Below, piece by piece: positions 1 to 7,743 of a stretch of 46,376 bases of DNA. The first letter of the stretch is position 1. Each line of letters begins with the position of its first letter. The notes beneath the pieces are model-generated. The model was not told the origin of the DNA. It saw only the letters and a program-made list of their open reading frames with translations, and ran no database searches. This stretch comes from Pseudomonadota bacterium. Lineage in GTDB: Bacteria > Bdellovibrionota > FAC87 > UBA2466. The stretch is taken from NCBI GenBank assembly GCA_009927165.1, contig RFNO01000098.1, positions 1 through 46,376 of the forward strand, given 5' to 3'. A program made the translations under genes and the position numbers.

Positions 1-2
1 CA

Positions 3-368
3 TTACCCAGGAAATCTCGGATTCTCAGATTTAGCATCGGTATAGTATTCCCAAGCAATAGAAATACTTTTTCTCAGCGGGGTCGTTATAAAAAAGATCG
101 CAATAGCAGAAAGACCAATAAGTAGGGAGCCAATGGTTTGATTTTTTGGAGGCGCCAACATTAACATTGAAATCACAAAAGTGCCGGTAATCGCTGCTGT
201 GCTCATATACATAAAAAAGTAAGTATCTGGTTCTCGGGTACGAATGGGAAGCCTACACTCGCCACACGTTTCCACTAATTCCCCATACGCCAAAAATAAC
301 TTTCCAACGCCGCAACGAGGGCATCGGATTTTGAATGCGTGTCTCAAAATTGTTTTGAGAGAAAGCAC
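3..368 (-). CDS. DUF983 family small membrane protein
   Basis: This 121-residue protein has the DUF983 layout. An N-terminal zinc-ribbon-like pair of CxxC motifs (CPRCG near residue 16 and CGEC near residue 35) is followed by two hydrophobic, probably membrane-spanning segments at about residues 50-72 and 80-97. The family is widespread in proteobacteria and its function is unknown; some members sit near cytochrome oxidase genes, but none is visible here. The start is a GTG at 366-368, and the TAA stop is complete at the window edge. It follows the exonuclease gene with a gap of three bases, so the two are probably co-transcribed. Confidence 0.75.
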   Translation of the reverse strand: MLSLKTILRHAFKIRCPRCGVGKLFLAYGELVETCGECRLPIRTREPDTYFFMYMSTAAITGTFVISMLMLAPPKNQTIGSLLIGLSAIAIFFITTPLRKSISIAWEYYTDAKSENPRFPG

Positions 369-371
369 GAC

Positions 372-980
372 TTAAGTTGAGGATTGTGTTTTCGAGTTGA
401 GTAATTCAGTTAATCGAAAATACACATGAGCCATATCAACAGCATCGCTGAGCGCGGTATGTTCTGCTTGGTGACGAATTTTAAAGTGCTGAAGAAGTTT
501 GGAAGTTGAGTGAAAACCTTTAGGTAAAATTCCCACATCAATCAAAAATCGTGCAACACACGTCAAATCAAGAGTGTGGTGATGAAAATTCTTTTCCATG
601 AAATCTTTACCCAAATATCTTGTGAGTACAGGAATATCTAAAGCACTCATCGATTTACCCAGGAGGGTAGGTCGCTCATTTTGAAAATATTTCTTAATTT
701 CGGGAGAAGTTAAATAATCCTCAACCCATTTTTTAAAAGCTTGAGGAGGGATACCGTCTTTGTGAGCTTTTCGAATGAGCTCCTCGTTGTGTTCCAGTAC
801 CCAAGGATTCAGTTTGGGTTTTAATTCCTCAAAGCTGGGGCATTGAATGAGAACTTCTTTCCCCCATTCTGAGAGAATTGTTTTTTGAGTTCCGTCGATA
901 GGAACCAAAGCAACTTGAATAAGGTAGCAGTCTACTTCTAAACCGGTGGCTTCAGTATCAAGGCTGAGATATCGCCCCAT
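372..980 (-). CDS. DEDD-family 3'-5' exonuclease (RNase T/DnaQ-like)
   Basis: The 202-residue protein has the DEDDh exonuclease motifs. They are LDTEATGL with acidic residues D8 and E10 (Exo I), a central SALDIPVL segment (Exo II) and HTALSDA near the C-terminus (Exo III, HxxxxD). Such enzymes remove nucleotides from DNA or RNA 3' ends using two divalent metal ions held by the acidic residues. The length fits a stand-alone exonuclease domain without polymerase or helicase partners. The ATG at 978-980 has a GAGGA Shine-Dalgarno sequence six bases upstream. Its start overlaps the end of the upstream cyanophycinase-like gene by 23 bases, suggesting translational coupling. The exact substrate cannot be told: oligoribonuclease, RNase T or DNA proofreading type. 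Confidence 0.8.
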   Translation of the reverse strand: MGRYLSLDTEATGLEVDCYLIQVALVPIDGTQKTILSEWGKEVLIQCPSFEELKPKLNPWVLEHNEELIRKAHKDGIPPQAFKKWVEDYLTSPEIKKYFQNERPTLLGKSMSALDIPVLTRYLGKDFMEKNFHHHTLDLTCVARFLIDVGILPKGFHSTSKLLQHFKIRHQAEHTALSDAVDMAHVYFRLTELLNSKTQSST

Positions 981-1806
981 CTCCTAGTCCTCTTTCCAAA
1001 TCAAAAGTGTCACCCGGATAAAGAAGGTGAGTAATAATTTTACTCCGAGATTCTCGATTATCAAAACTCATTGCCATGCTGGGACCGATGACAGTCACTT
1101 TTTTCCCATCTTCAAAAACGAGAGTGCAGTCTTCGTCGATTCCAAAGGCAAAGCGTTCTTTTGAAGCTTGTAGGACAGAAATCAGACGGTTTTGCCGTTT
1201 TCTTGCTATAAAGTGCTGATCGATAAGGACCCCCTTCAAAAATCCTAGTCCTTGAGCAAGTTCTACTTTTGATGGATCAATAACATCAAACTCACCTTCT
1301 CCCGTCAGCATGGTTTCCGGAGCAGCTGCGGTGCCAGCGCTGTTTCCGGCAAAGACTACCCCACGCTGGTAAGCATCTTGAACGCCTTTGAGCAGATCAG
1401 GATCGCTTTTCAGTCGGTCCATTAAGACAACTTGATCTCCCCCAGAGATCATGACTCCGCCTACTTCTTTAAGTAATTTCAGAAACTCTGCTTTGTCGAA
1501 GTCATTGTGACCGGGGTAGGGAGGAGCAATAATTTCTTGAGGGGCCTCTTGGTCGCCTAGTTCAGAAAAAGACTCCTGAAGGTGCTGAAGCGCATATTCC
1601 GTATCATCAGTAGCCCAAGTAAGAGCCATGATCTTGGCTTTTTTTCCGCCGGACCATTTAGCCATGAGTTTGAGAGTTTCAGTAGGGTAGTCGCCCCCAC
1701 CAATCAGAAGAAGTTTCGTCCCAGCAAAAAGGGGAAATGAAAGAAAGCTAAGCCAAACCCAAATTTTGAGTAATGGATGGCTGAGACCGGAACGACTAGA
1801 TTGCAT
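958..1806 (-). CDS. Exported cyanophycinase-like serine peptidase (family S51)
   Basis: The sequence matches the S51 peptidase fold. LLLIGGGDYP is near the N-terminus, a GVMISGGDQ segment lies in the middle, and the nucleophile motif GNSAGT has its serine at about residue 156. Family members cleave beta-Asp-Arg bonds in cyanophycin or act as Asp-specific dipeptidases. I place the start at the ATG at 1804-1806, which has AAGGA nine bases upstream, rather than at a TTG 27 bases further out. From this start the protein begins with a signal-peptide-like segment (positive residues, then a hydrophobic stretch ending in PLFAG). Export points to extracellular or periplasmic peptide degradation. No cyanophycin synthetase is in the window. 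Confidence 0.78.
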   Translation of the reverse strand: MQSSRSGLSHPLLKIWVWLSFLSFPLFAGTKLLLIGGGDYPTETLKLMAKWSGGKKAKIMALTWATDDTEYALQHLQESFSELGDQEAPQEIIAPPYPGHNDFDKAEFLKLLKEVGGVMISGGDQVVLMDRLKSDPDLLKGVQDAYQRGVVFAGNSAGTAAAPETMLTGEGEFDVIDPSKVELAQGLGFLKGVLIDQHFIARKRQNRLISVLQASKERFAFGIDEDCTLVFEDGKKVTVIGPSMAMSFDNRESRSKIITHLLYPGDTFDLERGLGDGAISQP

Positions 1807-1891
1807 GTACTTGTCCTTGTTCAGAATTTTCAAGGTTTTAGCAAATTAACGCATTATGTCAAATAGTTTGGTAAGTAGTTGAGATTAGGGG

Positions 1892-1920
1892 TTTAAAGAT
1901 GGGCCATCAGAGTGTATCTT
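1892..1920 (+). promoter_or_regulatory. Candidate sigma70 promoter for tRNA-Leu
   Basis: A TTTAAA box (1892-1897) and a TATCTT box (1915-1920) are separated by 17 bases. The expected transcription start is about 15 bases before the mature tRNA 5' end. Both hexamers match the consensus at four of six positions, so this is plausible but unproven. Confidence 0.45.
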
Positions 1921-1941
1921 TGCGGTCCAATTCTCAAAAGG

Positions 1942-2029
1942 GCTCGCGTGGCGGAATTGGTAGACGCAAGGGACTTAAAATCCCTCGGTCCACAAGGCCG
2001 TGCCAGTTCGATTCTGGCCGCGAGCACCA
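1942..2029 (+). tRNA. tRNA-Leu (anticodon UAA)
   Basis: A complete class II tRNA. The acceptor stem GCTCGCG (1942-1948) pairs with CGCGAGC (2019-2025) and is followed by an encoded ACCA end. The D arm contains GGCGGAATTGGTAGACGC, typical of tRNA-Leu. The anticodon loop is CTTAAAA with anticodon TAA on a perfect AGGGA/TCCCT stem. A long variable arm follows, and the T loop is TTCGATT. The 3' CCA lies only 23 bases before the start codon of the FkbM-type gene. Confidence 0.97.
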
Positions 2030-2037
2030 CACGCTTT

Positions 2038-2046
2038 TGTTATAAT
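2038..2046 (+). promoter_or_regulatory. Extended -10 box just upstream of the FkbM gene
   Basis: TGTTATAAT is a perfect extended -10 element (TGn plus TATAAT). The TATAAT begins 12 bases before the ATG at 2053, so the predicted transcription start coincides with the A of the start codon. No Shine-Dalgarno sequence is visible between tRNA-Leu and this ATG. Together these suggest a leaderless mRNA. Confidence 0.55.
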
Positions 2047-2052
2047 TCTCCA

Positions 2053-2955
2053 ATGTCTTTAGCTGATTTTCTTCTTGAGCGTGGAGCAGAACTTCCTCCA
2101 CTTTTTAAATCCCGCTTCTTAATGCGCTTATTTTCTCGGTTAATTCCAAGTTCAGATCGCGACACTTCATTTTTTACCAATTTAGGTATCGATTCTTGTC
2201 TCAAAGTAGAACTCGACAAACGACGAGATTTTGATCCTCTGCTTGCTTTTGGTAAACCCATTCACCACAAACATGAAAGAGGCGCCTTATATCTTTGTGA
2301 CATACTTTTCCCTCTTTGTGATTCATTTATTGATATTGGTGCTAATTACGGAATTTTTTCCTATTTTTTGTCTCGCCGGGAACAAAGAAAACCACTCTTT
2401 TTGTTTGAGCCCAATCCTCGACTTTCAAAAATCCTATTGAATTCAGCTTTGAGAAATAAAAAAAATAATTTCATTATCAAGTCAGAAGCCGTTGGATCTG
2501 CAAGCGGTAAACTGCGTTTTTGGCTTAATTGGGATGATGAGTCCCAATCAAGCTTGAAACAGCCATCTCTCAGCTTCCGTAATTGTGAAGAAGTCGAAGT
2601 TGATGTTATCAGCATGGACGAGTTTTTCACTCTGAATCCGAAATTAGTAAAATCGCTTGTGAAAGTAGATATTGAGAACGCCGAATTTGATTTTCTTGCA
2701 GGAGCGAGGGGTAGTTTGGGACGGATATCGTATCTGGTCATGGAAGTCCTTTTGCCAGCAGTTCAACAAGGATTCATCCGGAAAATGATTTCTGAGCAGG
2801 GGTTTTACGCTTATTACATTGATGACTTTAATCTTCGGTTTTCTAAAGAGGGTGATTTTGATTACTCTCCGGGGCAGCTGAATTGGTTATTCTGCAAATT
2901 GGATCCTGATTTATTAGCGCAAACCTTAAAAAAAAGTCGTTTCAAGGTGCTTTAA
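2053..2955 (+). CDS. FkbM-family SAM-dependent methyltransferase
   Basis: A 300-residue protein with a FkbM-type methyltransferase core. FIDIGANYGIFSYFL (SAM-binding motif I) is followed by LFLFEPNPRL (motif II), SEAVGSASG, and the late family motif KVDIENAEFDFLAG. Such enzymes O-methylate sugars, lipids or natural products; the acceptor cannot be predicted. The frame is open upstream through tRNA-Leu, so the ATG at 2053 is chosen as the first start after the tRNA. There is no Shine-Dalgarno sequence, but an extended -10 box abuts the start. The gene is followed 83 bases later by a secreted C25 protease; a functional link is not evident. Confidence 0.82.
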   Translation: MSLADFLLERGAELPPLFKSRFLMRLFSRLIPSSDRDTSFFTNLGIDSCLKVELDKRRDFDPLLAFGKPIHHKHERGALYLCDILFPLCDSFIDIGANYGIFSYFLSRREQRKPLFLFEPNPRLSKILLNSALRNKKNNFIIKSEAVGSASGKLRFWLNWDDESQSSLKQPSLSFRNCEEVEVDVISMDEFFTLNPKLVKSLVKVDIENAEFDFLAGARGSLGRISYLVMEVLLPAVQQGFIRKMISEQGFYAYYIDDFNLRFSKEGDFDYSPGQLNWLFCKLDPDLLAQTLKKSRFKVL

Positions 2956-3038
2956 CAATTGCTAATCCAAACATCGTCTTTTTCACAGTTCAGTGAAATC
3001 TCAGGTACTATAAAAAAATAACCCCTACCGGAGCATTC

Positions 3039-4652
3039 ATGAAATCCAGATTTCTTTTTGTTGTGCTTTTAGTGCTTTCGTCATCCTCATATGCTGCTTT
3101 TGAAGTGCTAGTACAAAATCGGGATAGCGTCGTTCTTAAAATGACTACTCCCAAACCCCGCCTGAAGTCTGTTTCGATTCAAGGTAGACCTTACTTAAGA
3201 ATCGAGTCAGATGAGCTGAGTAATCAAATGCCTTCCGGCTTCCCTGAAATCCCCACGCAGTCCGACTTAATTTGGATTCCTGAGGGAAAAAGACCAGTAG
3301 TGAAAGTGAATGTGAAATCTTATAAGGAAATATCACTAGAAGACGATTTAGCTTTTGAGGAATGGCTTCCTAATCATTGTGGACAATCTAAGAAAGTTAA
3401 AAGAAACAAGCTTGCGTACAAAAAAAATTACGGATTTATTGCTGCCGAAATTATTGAAGAGGGATTTGCGGTATCTGACCGGTTAGCTCGTATACGCGTT
3501 TGGCCATTTCGTTATGAGCCGCTAAAAAGAAAATTGGCATGGGCACCAGACATAGAAGTGACAGTATCGTTTGAAATTGATCGAGAAAAAACGCTACCTG
3601 TGGTCACTGATAAGAAGAACAGTTTGGCATTTTATTTGGTCCTGAACAACAAAGGTCTTGCTTTGCCTAAAGCTGACAACGGTGGCGGAATCGATTTAGT
3701 CATTGCTCATACGAGCCATCGGGCTGCTCTTGTACGGCTTATCGACTTCAAGAAAAGTCTGGGAAGGGAAGTTCGAGAGTATTACGTGGAAGGAAAGACC
3801 AATCAGCAGATTAAAGACATTATTCTCAAGGAGTACCAAGGAGCCCAAGCGCCTTCTTCCACTTTACTGGTGGGCAATATCGACCAGCTGCCTTCTTGGC
3901 GGGGGAGCAGTGATAATCGCTGGACCGATTTTCACTACACTACTTTGGATTCAGACAATCTTCCCGACATATCTCTTGGCAGAGTTCCTGCTCATACCGA
4001 AAGTGAAGTGAATGCGTTTACTGACAAGGTAATTTCCCGGGAAAAAGATGTTAATAAAGTTGAGGAGATTCTTCTAACAGCTGGTCAGGACGAAAGTTTG
4101 GGATGTCCAGCGAACGTGACAAAAGTTGGAAATAAGCTTAAAACCGGGGCTTCTTTTGCCAAAATTATAAAGAAATATCGAACCGAAGTAAGTACTGAAG
4201 ATGTGATCAGTGCGTATAATGATAATCCCAATATTATTGTCTACGATGGGCATGGTAATAGACAGGGAATGACAGAAGTTCCTCTTTTGATTTCATCGTT
4301 AAGTAAACTTACTAACTCTTCCTATCCACTTCTTCTGGATATTGCCTGCCTGAATGCAAACTGGGGAAGCTCAGCAAGTAGTAGAAACTTTGCTGAATCC
4401 ATTTTGCTTTCAGGGCAAAGAGGCGTTGCAGGGATCATGGCTTCAGGCGGAAGTGGGTATGGCCACGATTTTTTTCAAACCATTGGAGAATTGATGGGAA
4501 AAGCACAATCGATCACAAAAGCGGATCCCAAAATGAACCAAATTGGTCAAGTCATTTTGGCAGCTAAGATCAAACACGGTACTCAGGACAGAACTTATTG
4601 GAACTATTATGGCGATCCGATTTCGCGTATTTGGGAACCTACAGTCTACTAA
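3039..4652 (+). CDS. Secreted gingipain-type cysteine protease (peptidase family C25)
   Basis: A 537-residue exported protein. The signal peptide ends near SSYAA (residues 1-20) and is followed by a propeptide-like N-terminal region of about 190 residues. The C25 domain runs to the C-terminus. It contains the strand motif LLVGNIDQLP, ISLGRVPA, the catalytic histidine in YDGHGN (about H405) and the catalytic cysteine in DIACLNANW (about C437). The C-terminal NYYGDP segment is typical of the family. Gingipains are extracellular Arg- or Lys-specific proteases; specificity here is unknown. There is no C-terminal type IX sorting domain, so secretion is probably Sec-dependent. CGGAG lies eight bases before the ATG. 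It converges on the SDR gene, and the two stops overlap by four bases. Confidence 0.85.
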   Translation: MKSRFLFVVLLVLSSSSYAAFEVLVQNRDSVVLKMTTPKPRLKSVSIQGRPYLRIESDELSNQMPSGFPEIPTQSDLIWIPEGKRPVVKVNVKSYKEISLEDDLAFEEWLPNHCGQSKKVKRNKLAYKKNYGFIAAEIIEEGFAVSDRLARIRVWPFRYEPLKRKLAWAPDIEVTVSFEIDREKTLPVVTDKKNSLAFYLVLNNKGLALPKADNGGGIDLVIAHTSHRAALVRLIDFKKSLGREVREYYVEGKTNQQIKDIILKEYQGAQAPSSTLLVGNIDQLPSWRGSSDNRWTDFHYTTLDSDNLPDISLGRVPAHTESEVNAFTDKVISREKDVNKVEEILLTAGQDESLGCPANVTKVGNKLKTGASFAKIIKKYRTEVSTEDVISAYNDNPNIIVYDGHGNRQGMTEVPLLISSLSKLTNSSYPLLLDIACLNANWGSSASSRNFAESILLSGQRGVAGIMASGGSGYGHDFFQTIGELMGKAQSITKADPKMNQIGQVILAAKIKHGTQDRTYWNYYGDPISRIWEPTVY

Positions 4653-5368
4653 GTAGCGTTTGAAAAAACTTCCAGAGTGGATCCCGTGAGAACAGATGAC
4701 TGTTCCGGAGCGCTCAGAAAATAAACGAGTTTTGCAATATCTTTTGGTGTAGCTTCTGCTTTCAATTCAGGTAGAGCCTTTTTCAGCATTTCTGTTCCCA
4801 CAGCTCCTGGTGCAATACAGTTTACTCGAATGCCAAATTTTCGGCCCTCCACAGCCAAGCTCTCAGTAAGGCCCACTAGAGCAAACTTACTAGCCACGTA
4901 GGAACTGAGACCCGGAAATTTTTCGGTTCCACGAATACCTGCTAAAGAACTCATATTGATAATGGATTTGGGACCGGTATGAGACAGAGCCATACGAAAC
5001 AATTCTTGAGCACAGAGAAATGCTCCGGTTAGGTTCACTCGAATCACCTTTTCCCAGTCCTCCAAATTCTGGTCGACAACTGATTTGTTCACAAAAATAC
5101 CAGCATTATTAACCAGCGTTGTGGGATAGCCCAATGTCTCGATCGTTTTTTTAAACCAATCTTTTACAGTTGGTGCACTGCTGATATCTCCACAGAAGCT
5201 AAAGACTTTACCTGGATATTTAGCTAGCAATTCTTTTTCCGTTTGTTTCAGTTCAGAAGCTGTACGACTGATCAGAGATACGGAATGGCCGGATTCTAGA
5301 AAGGTTTCGGCGCAAGCTCGACCAATCCCTTTCGCCCCCCCTGTTATCATTGCCACAAGGTTTTTCAT
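4649..5368 (-). CDS. Short-chain dehydrogenase/reductase (FabG-like SDR)
   Basis: A 239-residue classical SDR with the cofactor motif TGGAKGIG (residues 9-16), NNAG (87-90), the catalytic serine around residue 140 and YVASK (Y157, K161). The fold binds NAD(P)H and reduces or oxidises a carbonyl or hydroxyl; the substrate cannot be inferred. I use the ATG at 5366-5368 because GGAGGA lies just upstream. In-frame TTG and ATG codons further out would give an eight-residue extension without a better ribosome-binding site. The gene stands alone, divergent from the PTPS gene. Confidence 0.87.
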   Translation of the reverse strand: MKNLVAMITGGAKGIGRACAETFLESGHSVSLISRTASELKQTEKELLAKYPGKVFSFCGDISSAPTVKDWFKKTIETLGYPTTLVNNAGIFVNKSVVDQNLEDWEKVIRVNLTGAFLCAQELFRMALSHTGPKSIINMSSLAGIRGTEKFPGLSSYVASKFALVGLTESLAVEGRKFGIRVNCIAPGAVGTEMLKKALPELKAEATPKDIAKLVYFLSAPEQSSVLTGSTLEVFSNAT

Positions 5369-5394
5369 GTGTCCTCCGGATGACATTTTCAATT

Positions 5395-5403
5395 TGCTAG
5401 AAT
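5395..5403 (+). promoter_or_regulatory. Extended -10 promoter element for the PTPS-family gene
   Basis: TGCTAGAAT (TGn plus TAGAAT, five of six consensus bases) lies in the 66-base divergent region, about 32 bases upstream of the ATG at 5435. No good -35 box is visible. A Shine-Dalgarno sequence (AAGGGGAG, 5421-5428) lies between this element and the start codon. Confidence 0.45.
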
Positions 5404-5434
5404 AGCTTCTTTAGGAGTTGAAGGGGAGTCCGAA

Positions 5435-5926
5435 ATGACAAAAATAGGTATCCATATTCGAAAGGAAAATATTAAATTTTCCTCAGCTCACATGACTGTT
5501 TTTCCCGATGGTTCCAAGGAAGCCCTTCACGGTCATAATTATCAAGTCGAATTGTACGTTGAACTAAAGGATAGCTCTTTTAAGAAAATGATTTCTTTTT
5601 CTCGGTTCAAAGACAGCCTGAGAAAAATAGCTGGAAAATGGGATGAAAAAGTTCTTATTCCTGAGCATTGTCCCTTTTTGGAATTAACGTCGAAATCTAA
5701 AAAAGAGGTCGAATTTAAGTTGTGTAAGAAACGGTACGTACTTCCCTTAGATGAAGTGGTTCTTCTGCCCCTTGAAAATATTTCTAGTGAGACGCTGGCA
5801 GAGCACTTTTTGAATGAGTTCATGGATGATTTTGGGGAAAAAGAATTAAAAAAACAGGTGGCAATAGTTACCGTGAAAATCGAGGAAAGCCGCGGCCAGG
5901 GCGCTTCCGCTACTCACGCGTTCTAA
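5435..5926 (+). CDS. 6-pyruvoyl-tetrahydropterin synthase family protein (QueD-like), atypical active site
   Basis: The 163-residue protein has the T-fold PTPS signature: a first zinc histidine in FSSAH, the HGHN pair (two more zinc ligands) near residue 35, and a C-terminal VKIEES segment. Family members make 6-carboxy-tetrahydropterin for queuosine or act in pterin synthesis. The catalytic cysteine that in QueD lies four residues before HGH is not there; the sequence reads KEALHGHN, with lysine and glutamate. The exact reaction is therefore uncertain. An insertion around residues 70-105 is rich in lysine and cysteine. AAGGGGAG lies six bases before the ATG. No queuosine neighbours are seen. 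Confidence 0.75.
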   Translation: MTKIGIHIRKENIKFSSAHMTVFPDGSKEALHGHNYQVELYVELKDSSFKKMISFSRFKDSLRKIAGKWDEKVLIPEHCPFLELTSKSKKEVEFKLCKKRYVLPLDEVVLLPLENISSETLAEHFLNEFMDDFGEKELKKQVAIVTVKIEESRGQGASATHAF

Positions 5927-6000
5927 GTTCCAAGATGCGTTAGACACATTGAGCAGAACAAAATAATGGACTTCTTTTTTTCTTGTGAGAAAATTTTATT

Positions 6001-6717
6001 ATGAAAAAAATTTTTCTCTCCAGTCTGTTGGCGGTATCTTGTTTAACCTTTGCTGAAAAGCCAGCAGCTCCTTCGAGTGATGTGAAAAAGACGAAGAGTG
6101 GCCCTTCCGTTGTTGAACCTCAGAAAAAGACAATGGAAACAGCCCCACAGGCAGCTGAAACTGCCCCTGTTGAATCAGCTCCCACGGAAGCAGCAGCTCC
6201 TGCTCAATCGGCCCCAGTAGCAGAGGAATCCTCTTCTGCTCTCAAGCGCTCTCATATTTTTGGAGTTGGATTAGCTTATCCTACCAAAACCTTTGTGCTG
6301 AAAAGCTCACTCGCAGTCGCTTATGATTTTTTTATGCCATTATCAGCCGATGTCAGCTTAAGAGCAGGACTTTGGGGCTTTACGAGTTCTCAAGAAGAAG
6401 CGGGAACTAAGTATACGTACACATTGCTCAATGTTGATCTCGGAGCGGACTACTGGATCTTGAATGGTGATTTCAAATTAGCGATTGGGGGAAGATTGGG
6501 TTATGCCATCCCCATAGTGACCATTAAGTTAAGTAACGGAACTGAGCTACCTTTCTCGGGTGAGTCCTCTATTACTCCAGCACTTAGCCTGTCGACGTAT
6601 TATAAATTCTCAAGCTTTATGGTCGGAATTGAATCTCGAGCAGCTTTCTATTCCGAAACCAAGACTGGGGTACCCGCCCATATCTCTGCCATGTTGTCAT
6701 TTGGTAAAGAATTCTAG
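6001..6717 (+). CDS. Outer-membrane beta-barrel protein with Pro/Ala-rich linker
   Basis: A 238-residue exported protein. A signal peptide (residues 1-18, ending LTFA) is followed by a low-complexity Pro/Ala/Glu/Ser linker to about residue 80. A region of alternating hydrophobic and polar residues, typical of a small eight-stranded barrel, then runs to the end. The last residue is phenylalanine, the usual C-terminal signal for assembly by the BAM complex. I do not recognise a named family. The linker could span the periplasm or contact peptidoglycan. The TAG stop directly abuts the encoded CCA end of the convergent tRNA-Arg. Confidence 0.7.
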   Translation: MKKIFLSSLLAVSCLTFAEKPAAPSSDVKKTKSGPSVVEPQKKTMETAPQAAETAPVESAPTEAAAPAQSAPVAEESSSALKRSHIFGVGLAYPTKTFVLKSSLAVAYDFFMPLSADVSLRAGLWGFTSSQEEAGTKYTYTLLNVDLGADYWILNGDFKLAIGGRLGYAIPIVTIKLSNGTELPFSGESSITPALSLSTYYKFSSFMVGIESRAAFYSETKTGVPAHISAMLSFGKEF

Positions 6718-6794
6718 TGGTGGGTCCGGTTGGGATCGAACCAACTACCCCGAGATTAGAAATCTCGTGCTCTATCCGAATGAGCTACGGACCC
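6718..6794 (-). tRNA. tRNA-Arg (anticodon UCU)
   Basis: Read on the minus strand, the acceptor stem GGGTCCG pairs with CGGACCC and is followed by an encoded ACCA. The D arm is GCTC-ATTCGGATA-GAGC. The anticodon stem CGAGA/TCTCG holds the loop TTTCTAA with anticodon TCT. The T arm is GTTGG-TTCGATC-CCAAC. A TATGCT box at 6815-6820 could be the -10 element, but no convincing -35 is visible. The 3' end touches the stop codon of the convergent barrel-protein gene. Confidence 0.97.
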
Positions 6795-6888
6795 GGATGA
6801 GAAAGTGCGGTTTTAGCATAGGCTCCTCCAACCGTCTACTCTCGATGATTCCTTGAAGTCCCGTCCTTCTTCGGGCTAAATGACCGCA

Positions 6889-7650
6889 ATGAAATTAGTC
6901 AGTTGGAATGTTAACGGGATTCGGTCTGTTTTTGAAAAAGGATTTGAAACCTGGTTTCAAGCAGTCAAAGCCGATGTAGTCTGCCTACAAGAAATTAAGG
7001 CCAAACCCGAGCAGCTAGACTCCCGATTTATTCACCCCGAAACCTTTCACAGTTTTTGGCATCCCGCCGAGAAGTCCGGGTACAGTGGCTTGGTTATTTA
7101 TTCAAAGAAGGAGCCCCTCAACGTAATACCAGGTTTGGGAAAGTCGGAATTTGACCGAGAGGGCAGAGTTTTAACTGCTGAGTATTCTGACTTTTTTGTA
7201 GTGAATGCCTATTTTCCGAACAGCCAGCGCGACCATGCCCGCTTGGGATATAAGCTTAAATTTTGTGACGAAATGTTGTTTTTCTTGAATGATCTGACGC
7301 GAAAAAAACCCGTTCTCCTCTGTGGAGATTTTAATATTGCTCATCGGGAAATTGATTTAAAAAACCCTAAGGAAAACAAAGATAATGCTGGTTTCTTGCC
7401 TCAAGAACGAGCTTGGATGGATAAAATTCTATCTCAGGGTTATGTCGACGCTTTTAGAAAGTTTAACACCCAACCCGAGCATTACACTTGGTGGAGTTAT
7501 CGCCCTACAATTCGAGAAAGAAATATCGGTTGGCGCCTGGATTATTGGGTAACCAACCAGGAATTTAGTTCACGCCTCAAAAAAGTAACTCATCAAACGC
7601 AAGTAATGGGCTCTGACCACTGTCCCGTCACCCTTGAACTCAAGCCCTAA
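6889..7650 (+). CDS. xthA: Exodeoxyribonuclease III (AP endonuclease)
   Basis: The protein begins MKLVSWNVNGIR, the canonical ExoIII N-terminus. It carries LQEIKA with the metal-binding glutamate (about E35), NAYFPNSQ, the catalytic GDFNIAH and a C-terminal GSDHCPV. This enzyme cleaves DNA at abasic sites and has 3'-5' exonuclease and 3'-phosphatase activity in base excision repair. At 253 residues it has normal length. A start at 6880 would add MTA; I prefer 6889 because it matches family N-termini. Neither start has a Shine-Dalgarno sequence. A weak promoter (TTGAAG at 6853, 17-base spacer, CTAAAT at 6876) would place transcription initiation near 6889. Confidence 0.9.
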   Translation: MKLVSWNVNGIRSVFEKGFETWFQAVKADVVCLQEIKAKPEQLDSRFIHPETFHSFWHPAEKSGYSGLVIYSKKEPLNVIPGLGKSEFDREGRVLTAEYSDFFVVNAYFPNSQRDHARLGYKLKFCDEMLFFLNDLTRKKPVLLCGDFNIAHREIDLKNPKENKDNAGFLPQERAWMDKILSQGYVDAFRKFNTQPEHYTWWSYRPTIRERNIGWRLDYWVTNQEFSSRLKKVTHQTQVMGSDHCPVTLELKP

Positions 7651-7743
7651 ACTGTGATCAAATCTTCAAAATTCCTTCATCAAGAATACCTTAAATCTGA
7701 TCGATAATAACATATTGCGTTAAATTGGTTTTTGGGGGATTCG

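Noticed and set aside
1912-2052. An open frame upstream of the FkbM gene that runs through tRNA-Leu
   Set aside because: It would translate the tRNA sequence and has no ribosome-binding site. The first start after the tRNA gives a complete methyltransferase.
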